13,140 nt of DNA from Methanosarcina sp. (GTDB taxonomy: Archaea; Halobacteriota; Methanosarcinia; Methanosarcinales; Methanosarcinaceae). The notes beneath the pieces are model-generated. The model saw only the letters and a list, made by a program, of their open reading frames with translations, ran no database searches and had not been told where the DNA came from. The stretch covers positions 1-13,140 of the forward strand of contig JADGNM010000025.1 in assembly GCA_017883485.1 (NCBI GenBank). The letters are read 5' to 3'. The position numbers and the translations under genes were made by a program. Shown one piece after another: positions 6,236-13,140 of this stretch (position 1 is the stretch's first letter; each line of letters begins with the position of its first letter).

Positions 6236-6715
6236 TTAATTTTCGCCGGAAGTCCCTTTTTTCAGGTCAAGAAGTACATAATCAACTTCAATACCTGCAT
6301 CCCTGAAGAATTCAAGTGAATCCATATCAGGGTAAGGAGTTGAGTATACAACCCTTTTAATATTCGAATTGATAATCATTTTCGTGCAGAGAATACAGGG
6401 TTGGTGTGTGCAATAAATGGTTGCTCCTGCTATGCTTACTCCATAGATTGCAGCCTGAATGATAGCATTCTGTTCCGCATGCACTGCCCTGCATTTTTCG
6501 TGCCTTGTGCCTGAAGGGATTTTTTCCAGTTCTCGGATACATCCGATATCAATGCAGTGCTCCATACCACTAGGAGCGCCATTGTATCCGGTTGAGAGGA
6601 TGCGCTTATCCCGGACGATCACCGCCCCGACGTTATTTCGGAGGCATGTGGCCCTTTTGCTTACCACAAAGGCGATCTCAAGGAAGTATTCGTCAAGGGA
6701 AGGTCTTTCTGTCAT
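6236..6715 (-). CDS. Deoxycytidylate (dCMP) deaminase
   Basis: This enzyme converts dCMP to dUMP, the substrate for thymidylate synthesis, using a zinc-bound water. The 159-residue length is normal. The zinc site is complete: H79 and E81 in [11 protein letters not shown], then C107 and C110 in [10 protein letters not shown]. The upstream [21 protein letters not shown] (about residues 30-50) and the Cys/His-containing insert [10 protein letters not shown] (53-62) are typical of the ComEB/dCMP deaminase branch and not of cytidine deaminase. The C-terminus ([26 protein letters not shown]) is also as expected. No ribosome site is evident before ATG 6715. A TATA box 24 bases upstream suggests leaderless transcription. 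The cupin gene follows in the same direction. Confidence 0.92.
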   Translation of the reverse strand: MTERPSLDEYFLEIAFVVSKRATCLRNNVGAVIVRDKRILSTGYNGAPSGMEHCIDIGCIRELEKIPSGTRHEKCRAVHAEQNAIIQAAIYGVSIAGATIYCTHQPCILCTKMIINSNIKRVVYSTPYPDMDSLEFFRDAGIEVDYVLLDLKKGTSGEN

Positions 6716-6738
6716 TATTTATAATGAACAGTAAATGG

Positions 6739-6746
6739 TATATATA
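6739..6746 (-). promoter_or_regulatory. TATA box for the dCMP deaminase gene
   Basis: On the minus strand GCTATATATACC contains the box TATATATA at 6739-6746, 24 bases before the A of ATG 6715. Archaeal initiation about 25 bases downstream would fall at or next to the start codon. That fits the lack of a ribosome site and suggests a leaderless message. Confidence 0.6.
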
Positions 6747-6812
6747 GCTGTGACGTTAGAACCTGTACATTTATAACAGTTAATTTTAAGTGGAATGAAC
6801 CAGCGGTGTATA

Positions 6813-6851
6813 GGGAAGAATTGGGAAGAATTGCCTTTCGAGGAAGAATTG
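6813..6851 (+). repeat. Three short direct repeats (GGAAGAATTG)
   Basis: GGAAGAATTG is present at 6814-6823, 6824-6833 and 6842-6851. The first two copies are adjacent and the third is offset by 18 bases. They lie about 240-280 bases before secF. A role is unknown; slippage-derived duplication is a simple explanation. Confidence 0.4.
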
Positions 6852-7000
6852 AATAGTCTATAAGAATACACAACAAAAAGAATTTAACCTATTTATAACA
6901 TCAAGATATCAGAATATTATCCCCCAAACTTGAATCCGGTAAGTATCCCAGATAAGTTCACAATCACCAAACAAATCTAATCGTTATTTCGATGATTCTG

Positions 7001-7026
7001 GATTATACATCTGGATCATACATCTA
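7001..7026 (+). repeat. Tandem 13-bp repeat upstream of secF
   Basis: GATTATACATCTG (7001-7013) is followed directly by GATCATACATCTA (7014-7026), with two differences. It lies 64-90 bases before the secF start, in or near the promoter. Confidence 0.4.
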
Positions 7027-7089
7027 GGTGTAAAGAGTTATTCGGATAAGTTTGATAAATGTAGATGCATGCATCCGGAGTATTAAAAT

Positions 7090-7995
7090 ATGGCAACAGG
7101 TATTACCGAATTAATAGATAATTTTGTGAAAAATCACAATGATCGCCAGTTGTTGGCACTACCACTTTCAATACTGGCAGTCTCTTTAATTATACTGCTG
7201 TATTCCTTTGTAAACACCGGGTCGCCGGTAACTCTGGGAATGGAATTCCAGGGAGGCACCCAGATATCGGTAGAAACTACCGACTCTCCTGCTGCGCTTC
7301 AAGAAGCCTTTTCCTCTTACCCTATTACGGATGCCCGGCAAACCGGAAGCAGGGTTATCATGGATTTTGGGGTCATGGACAATACGAAACAACGCCAACT
7401 CGAAAGCGATGTCACGAGCCGATACTCTAACGTGGAAATCAGACAGATAGGGCCCGTCTACGGCCAGGAGCTGCAGGTACAGGCTATCCAGGCTCTTATA
7501 ATCTCCTTTATAGGAATGGCCATAGTAGTATTTCTGCTCTTCCGGACCCCTACACCATCCTTTGCAGTGATATTGTCTGCTTTTTCGGACATTATGATAG
7601 CCCTTGCTTTCATGAAGGTTGCAGGGGTCGAGCTTTCCCTGGGCACACTTGCAGCCCTTCTTATGCTTATCGGTTATTCTGTGGATAGTGACATTCTGCT
7701 CACAAATAGAGTACTTAAACGTCGAGGCACGATGGAAGAGAAAGTTTCCCGGGCTATACAGACCGGAGTTACAATGACCAGCACAGCCCTTGTAGCGCTG
7801 GTGGTCATGTATGTAGTCTCGACTTACCTTTATTTGATTATTCCTTCATTCACACAGATTCCTTTGCTTTCGCAGATCTCAATCGTGCTGATTGCGGGAC
7901 TGTTTGCAGACATTATGAATACCTGGCTCCTGAATACGGGAATTCTGCGCTGGTATGCAATGAAACCCGAATTCAAAGGGAGGTATAACAGATGA
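7090..7995 (+). CDS. secF: Protein-export membrane protein SecF
   Basis: SecF works with SecD beside the SecY channel and helps drive protein export using the ion gradient. The 301-residue product has the expected layout. One membrane segment lies at about residues 22-40 (LPLSILAVSLIILLYSFV). It is followed by the SecF signature GMEFQGGTQISVE (about 50-62), a small external domain, then five membrane segments. The fourth-segment motif GYSVDSDILLTNRVLKRRG (about 195-213) carries the conserved acidic residues tied to ion movement. The length is normal and nothing appears to be missing. The ATG at 7090 has a GGAG site nine bases upstream. The stop overlaps the secD start in ATGA (7992-7995), showing translational coupling. 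The order secF then secD is usual in archaea. Confidence 0.95.
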   Translation: MATGITELIDNFVKNHNDRQLLALPLSILAVSLIILLYSFVNTGSPVTLGMEFQGGTQISVETTDSPAALQEAFSSYPITDARQTGSRVIMDFGVMDNTKQRQLESDVTSRYSNVEIRQIGPVYGQELQVQAIQALIISFIGMAIVVFLLFRTPTPSFAVILSAFSDIMIALAFMKVAGVELSLGTLAALLMLIGYSVDSDILLTNRVLKRRGTMEEKVSRAIQTGVTMTSTALVALVVMYVVSTYLYLIIPSFTQIPLLSQISIVLIAGLFADIMNTWLLNTGILRWYAMKPEFKGRYNR

Positions 7996-9728
7996 GCGAT
8001 ATAAAGGGTCTTTTAAAAAATCCAAGAATCGTTATTTTCATCCTGGCAGTTCTTGGCGCTGTTCTTTTAATCCATCCTAGCTATACTCCCGGACAAGGGA
8101 TAACTACTAATCTAAACTACGGGCTTGACCTTGAAGGTGGGTCCTGGCTTCAGATAAAGCTTGAAGGCACGCTTGCTCAGGTAGATGCAGACCCAGGAAA
8201 GCTAGTCAACGCAATGGTCGAGCCTGTGATTGGAGCTCCTATTAACATCACAAATAGTAACTTCGCAGTCGGCGGCTCCGAAGATAAGTCTATCACATTT
8301 TCAACAACTGCCCCGGTTAACGCGTCCCAAATCGATATCTTGAGATTGGGCACTGCAAGCGTGGATAAGTTAAGCGGGGGCTTAACTCAGGTGACTATTT
8401 CCTCTACCAGCAAAGAAACCCTTATTAAGGCTTACCTCTCAAAGTCCCTTGATGCAGAAGTAGTTCCCATGAGTACCAATGATGGAGTAGTCTACGAAAT
8501 CAGGAAGGCAGTCTCCGAAGCTGAACTTCAAGCTTTTATGGAAAAAGTTGGAGGTTCGATTCTCAAGAACAAGGACGGGACTTCAACTTACAAAGAGGGA
8601 GTCAGCACTGAGACAAGAGACCTTACACGAGATATCCTTAATGATAAGCTCAATACCTTTGGCCTGAAAGACGTCCCTGTCAGGACTGTAGGGGAAAGTT
8701 ATATCCTGATCGACTTTGCAGGCATTGACCTGGCAACAGCCAAGGAAATTGCCGAAAAACCAGGTAAGTTCGAGATTAGGATCCAGACAACAGGAAATGA
8801 GACTGAGCATGTGCTTTACGGTGATTCTATAGTAGATGTCGGAATTCCGACTTTCCATGATGAACAGTGGCACACTCCTTTCACCCTGAACGAAGCAGGA
8901 GCAAAGGCACTCCAGAAAGTAGCACTTGATACTGGAGCAGTTGATGATCCGGAGAGCCATTACCTGAATATGTACCTGGACCAGGTCAAGGTATATGGTG
9001 CTCCTTTGAGTCCATCTGCTGCCTCAAAATTGCGAGATAGTCCGATATATTCCTGGGAAGCTTCCACGGGTACGGATGAAGCTGCCAAAACCGAAGCAAA
9101 AGCCCTTCAGGTTCACCTCCGGGCAGGGGCTCTTCCTGTCAATGTAGTGCTTGTAGGTTCAGGGCACGTGGACGCAGGCCTTGGATCCCAGTTCAAAACC
9201 GGAGCTGTGATTACAGGTCTCATTTCCCTGATTGCAGTAGCCGCAGTGGTTTACTTCAGGTACAAGAGACCCGAAATCCTGGTGCCGATGGTCGGAACTT
9301 CCATAAGCGAAGTCATTATGATCCTTGGAGTTGCAGCACTTATCAAATGGCAGCTCGATCTCCCGGCAATTGCGGGTATTATCGCTTCCATAGGTACTGG
9401 AATTGACCATCTTATAATTATCACAGACGAGGTACTTCAGGAAGGCAAACTACCTTCGACAAAGAAAGTCTTCTCTTCCAGAATAGGGAAAGCTTTCACA
9501 ATCATTTTAGGAGCGGCTTCTACGGTTGTTATTGCAATGTCCCCTCTGGTCATTATGGGCTTCGGGACCCTTAAAGGCTTTGCAATTGTTACCATTATTG
9601 GCGTAGTCATTGGTGTGATTGTTGCAAGGCCCGTTTACGGTTTAATTATTAAAGAACTTCTTGAAGCAAAAGGGGAAGTTGAAGCAAAAGGAGAAACCGC
9701 TAAAGGAAATAAAAGCTTAGCAGAGTAA
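7992..9728 (+). CDS. secD: Protein-export membrane protein SecD
   Basis: SecD is the larger partner of SecF in the export-assisting complex of the cell membrane. The 578-residue protein has a first membrane segment at about residues 13-28 and then the signature LNYGLDLEGGSWLQIKLEG (about 41-59). A long external region of about 350 residues follows, including the P1-like base and head domains. The LPVNVVLVGSGHVDAGLGSQF segment precedes five C-terminal membrane segments. The fourth-segment motif SIGTGIDHLIIITDEVLQEG carries the conserved Asp residues. The C-terminal tail is charged and repetitive (EAKGEVEAKGETAKGN), as expected for a cytoplasmic end. It starts inside the last codons of secF, so the two are co-translated. 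Archaea lack SecA, so this pair is thought to act after or alongside ribosome-driven export. Confidence 0.95.
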   Translation: MSDIKGLLKNPRIVIFILAVLGAVLLIHPSYTPGQGITTNLNYGLDLEGGSWLQIKLEGTLAQVDADPGKLVNAMVEPVIGAPINITNSNFAVGGSEDKSITFSTTAPVNASQIDILRLGTASVDKLSGGLTQVTISSTSKETLIKAYLSKSLDAEVVPMSTNDGVVYEIRKAVSEAELQAFMEKVGGSILKNKDGTSTYKEGVSTETRDLTRDILNDKLNTFGLKDVPVRTVGESYILIDFAGIDLATAKEIAEKPGKFEIRIQTTGNETEHVLYGDSIVDVGIPTFHDEQWHTPFTLNEAGAKALQKVALDTGAVDDPESHYLNMYLDQVKVYGAPLSPSAASKLRDSPIYSWEASTGTDEAAKTEAKALQVHLRAGALPVNVVLVGSGHVDAGLGSQFKTGAVITGLISLIAVAAVVYFRYKRPEILVPMVGTSISEVIMILGVAALIKWQLDLPAIAGIIASIGTGIDHLIIITDEVLQEGKLPSTKKVFSSRIGKAFTIILGAASTVVIAMSPLVIMGFGTLKGFAIVTIIGVVIGVIVARPVYGLIIKELLEAKGEVEAKGETAKGNKSLAE

Positions 9729-9824
9729 GCATTCCCGGAAAAATGGAAATAGTGATTAGAATTCCAAAAAAATGAAAATAAAGTCCCTGGAATAGTTAGC
9801 AAAAATCGAAAAAGAGGTGAATCG

Positions 9825-10850
9825 ATGCAGGACCTCTGGACTTTGAAGTACAGGCCGAATACACTGGAAGAACTGCTCGGAAACGAACATGCAGTAGCCA
9901 CGCTTTCCGAACTTGTAGAGTCACGGAACCTGCCCCACCTCATTTTGTACGGTCCTGAGAATTCCGGAAAGACGACGGCTTCTCTTGCCCTTGCCCGAAA
10001 ACTCTATGGGAGCACCTGGAAAAACAATTTCACTTACTTCAATGCTTCGGATTTTTTTGACCAGGGAAAACGCTATCTCGTCCGAGACAAACGTTTTGTG
10101 CGTTTTCTGGGTACAGATGACCCTAAGAAAATTTACAAAAGTGTAATTGATATATTTAAGGAAATAATCAATGAGTACGCGGGGATAGCTCCTTTTGATG
10201 CTGATTATAAATTAATCTACATCGACAATGCCGAATCCCTGAGTTCAGACGCACAAAATGCCCTCAGGCGAATTATGGAAAAATACAGTGCAACATGCAG
10301 GTTCATCCTCTCTACCACAAAGCCTTCCAAACTAATTTCTCCCCTCCGCTCAAGAGGGCTTCAAATTTTCTTTACGTACATTCCTGATTCACTTATGAAA
10401 GCCCATCTTGAGAAAATTGCCCTTGCCGAAAAATTGCAGCTCTCAGAAAGTGCTTTTGATGCGATCCTTTACTTTGCAAAAGGAAATGTTGTAAAAGCTG
10501 TCCACACTCTCCAGCTTGTTTCCCTATCGGCGCAGGGTGGCGAGATCACCGACGAGGTGATATACGAAGCCACACAGAAATTCAGAGATGTAACTGTAGA
10601 CGACCTGCTGTATGCAGCTCTCGAAGGAGACTTTTCCAAAGGACGGAGACTTATCGACGAAATGATAGTTGAAAAAGGGCTTTTAGGAGTCGAAATTCTC
10701 GAAAGGCTTTCCGAGGCCCTCGTGGATTCCGGAGAAAACGATGAATCTATTGCTCGCCTTATTGTAAAAATTTCCGAAACCGATGCTCTTCTTAAAGATA
10801 CTGCTAATGAAAGAATCCAGCTCGAAAAACTAATTTTAAGTTTCTCTTAA
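9825..10850 (+). CDS. Replication factor C small subunit, second (divergent) type
   Basis: The protein is an AAA+ clamp-loader subunit, which helps place the PCNA ring on primed DNA. It starts MQDLWTLKYRPNTLEELLGNE, the RFC box II. Walker A is GPENSGKT at residues 43-50. Walker B is LIYIDNAES at about 130-138, where the usual DEA(D/H) core is DNA(E). Sensor 1 is ILSTTKPSK at about 161-169. The SRC motif, which supplies the arginine finger to the neighbouring subunit, reads SRGLQ at 176-180; the Arg is kept and the Cys is replaced. The C-terminal helical collar is complete, and 341 residues is the usual size. Methanosarcina clamp loaders contain two kinds of small subunit plus a large one; the altered motifs suggest the second kind. 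A strong site (GAGGTGA) precedes ATG 9825. It is 96 bases after secD and could share its transcript. Confidence 0.88.
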   Translation: MQDLWTLKYRPNTLEELLGNEHAVATLSELVESRNLPHLILYGPENSGKTTASLALARKLYGSTWKNNFTYFNASDFFDQGKRYLVRDKRFVRFLGTDDPKKIYKSVIDIFKEIINEYAGIAPFDADYKLIYIDNAESLSSDAQNALRRIMEKYSATCRFILSTTKPSKLISPLRSRGLQIFFTYIPDSLMKAHLEKIALAEKLQLSESAFDAILYFAKGNVVKAVHTLQLVSLSAQGGEITDEVIYEATQKFRDVTVDDLLYAALEGDFSKGRRLIDEMIVEKGLLGVEILERLSEALVDSGENDESIARLIVKISETDALLKDTANERIQLEKLILSFS

Positions 10851-10903
10851 ATTGTTTTTAAATTTCTGAGTATTATTAGCCTGGTACTCTCAGCATAAAT
10901 TCA

Positions 10904-11870
10904 TCACCTTTGGTGGTTAATTGCGCACTTGACCATTGTCTGGAGGTTGGCAGTCGGGGTCATGCTGACGATTCCACAACCAGGGGATAGCAGCCCTACA
11001 CCTGCATTGAGTACCTTCATCGAAGCATCTGCAACATCATCAGGAGTTCCGTCCCAGAGTACGGCTACAGGATCAAGGTTTCCGATAATGACTGCGTTTT
11101 CCAAATTATTTTTTGTAGTCCTGACATCCATTCTCTGGTCTACACTTATCCCATTTACCCCAGTCTTGTCCATAATTTCAAGACCATTGGTTGTGTCTCC
11201 GCAAATATGGAGAACTGTAGCCACATCGAGCTCCTTCATCGCGTCAACGATCTTCTTCTGGTAGGGAAGGGCAAACTTCTCGTAGAATTCTCCGCCAATT
11301 AGCTCGTAGCTTGCTGTCGGGTCAATAATGACTATGGTGTCTGCCCCGTTTTTAACCATTGCTTTTGCGTATTCCGTATTGAAATCAGAACACAGGTCCA
11401 GAAGTGCGGGAACGATATTCTCGCCTGTGAATATATTTCCGAACCAGTTATCTCCGTTAATATGCTGGGCAAGCGAGAAAGGACCTATCATGGACCCTAT
11501 AATAGAGAGTTCTTCTCCCCATTTGTCTGAAAGTATTCTAACGGCTTCAAGGATTAATCTGACTCTGCCTTCTTTCAGGTTATAATCCTTTATTTTGTCA
11601 ATATCTTCCAGGCATTCCGCAGCCAAAAAGCTCGGCTTCAGCTGTGATGTCGAAGGGAACTCTCACAGCTTCAAAGCCTATAAATGTGTGTCCTGATTCC
11701 GCAAGCTTTGCCATTTTTTCTGCATTTGCATGGGCTTCGGGCCAATAGGCTCCACAAGCTTCCATTTGTTCGATAGTTGCAGTCTGAGTAAAACAGACAG
11801 CTGGCATCCTATCCACCCCCTGTTTCCTCAGTACACGATATAATCTTTCTTTTGGTGTGTATTCTGTCAT
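10904..11870 (-). pseudogene. mtbA: Broken mtbA: methylcobamide:coenzyme M methyltransferase (methylamine type)
   Basis: MtbA moves the methyl group from methylated corrinoid proteins of methylamine metabolism to coenzyme M, using zinc. The first part (11870 down to about 11615) reads [17 protein letters not shown] and continues to AEAELFGCG, about 85 residues, and then runs into MPGRY and a stop. The rest continues in another frame from [11 protein letters not shown] near 11611 to the stop at 10904-10906. The zinc ligands HIC (in [11 protein letters not shown]) and the later Cys (in [11 protein letters not shown]) survive. The two parts total about 320 residues against about 339 in recalled MtbA proteins. 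About 20 residues, or 50-60 bases, appear deleted with a frameshift at 11598-11626. The start and its AGGGG ribosome site are intact. MtbA is preferred over MtaA because of the closer recalled similarity. A short 90-residue product would be inactive. Confidence 0.82.
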
Positions 11871-11978
11871 GTATAACCCCTTTAAGTTGTTAAATAGCCG
11901 ACATAAGATTAAAAATCTTCAAATTATCCTGGTTTATTTCGCGGCTTATCCTCGTGGTTCAGCTAATTTATTTTCCCG

Positions 11979-13140
<1,162 letters not shown>

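Larger units (their letters stand above)
6716..7089. other. Divergent promoter region between dCMP deaminase and secF
   Basis: These 374 bases hold no gene. Besides the deaminase TATA box, there are three copies of GGAAGAATTG (6814-6823, 6824-6833, 6842-6851), a tandem of two 13-base units at 7001-7026, and a 12-base palindrome GATGCATGCATC at 7064-7075. A GGAG at 7077-7080 is the secF ribosome site. Confidence 0.55.

Overview
The window comes from a methanogenic archaeon of the genus Methanosarcina or a very close relative. The evidence is the family content: a fused pyrrolysyl-tRNA synthetase (PylS), an MtbA-type methylcobamide:coenzyme M methyltransferase, coenzyme F420 ligase CofE, archaeal secF-secD and an archaeal clamp-loader subunit. 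Genes use TTG and ATG starts with GAGG-type ribosome sites, and the spacers are long and AT-rich. The assignment rests on recalled protein sequences, not on a search.

Layout. Positions 1-1714 carry two forward genes of unclear function. Positions 1690-5004 are a low-density, eroded stretch. It holds a fragment resembling an ISL3-type transposase, two stand-alone receiver-domain response regulators on the minus strand, a relic of a MEDS-type sensor, an unrecognised 130-residue protein, and long AT-rich spacers with several inverted repeats. Positions 5005-10850 are ordinary housekeeping: cofE, then a convergent pair of minus-strand genes (a cupin protein and dCMP deaminase), then forward secF-secD with an ATGA overlap, then a second-type replication factor C small subunit. 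Positions 10904-13140 are minus strand and hold two broken genes of methylamine metabolism, mtbA and pylS.

The main finding is the state of the right-hand end. The pylS reading frame is interrupted twice, by an in-frame TAG at the codon equivalent to Ser92 and by an in-frame TAA inside the catalytic domain. Each could arise from a serine TCN codon by one C-to-A change. The rest of the protein is well conserved, including the pyrrolysine-pocket residues. The adjacent mtbA has lost roughly 50-60 bp and is frameshifted. In the Methanosarcina genomes I remember, pylB, pylC and pylD follow pylS; here mtbA starts 108 bp after the pylS stop. Together this suggests recent loss of pyrrolysine decoding and of methylamine-dependent methanogenesis in this lineage. 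The TAG alone could also be read as pyrrolysine if a functional system exists, but the TAA could not.

No tRNA, rRNA or CRISPR array was recognised.
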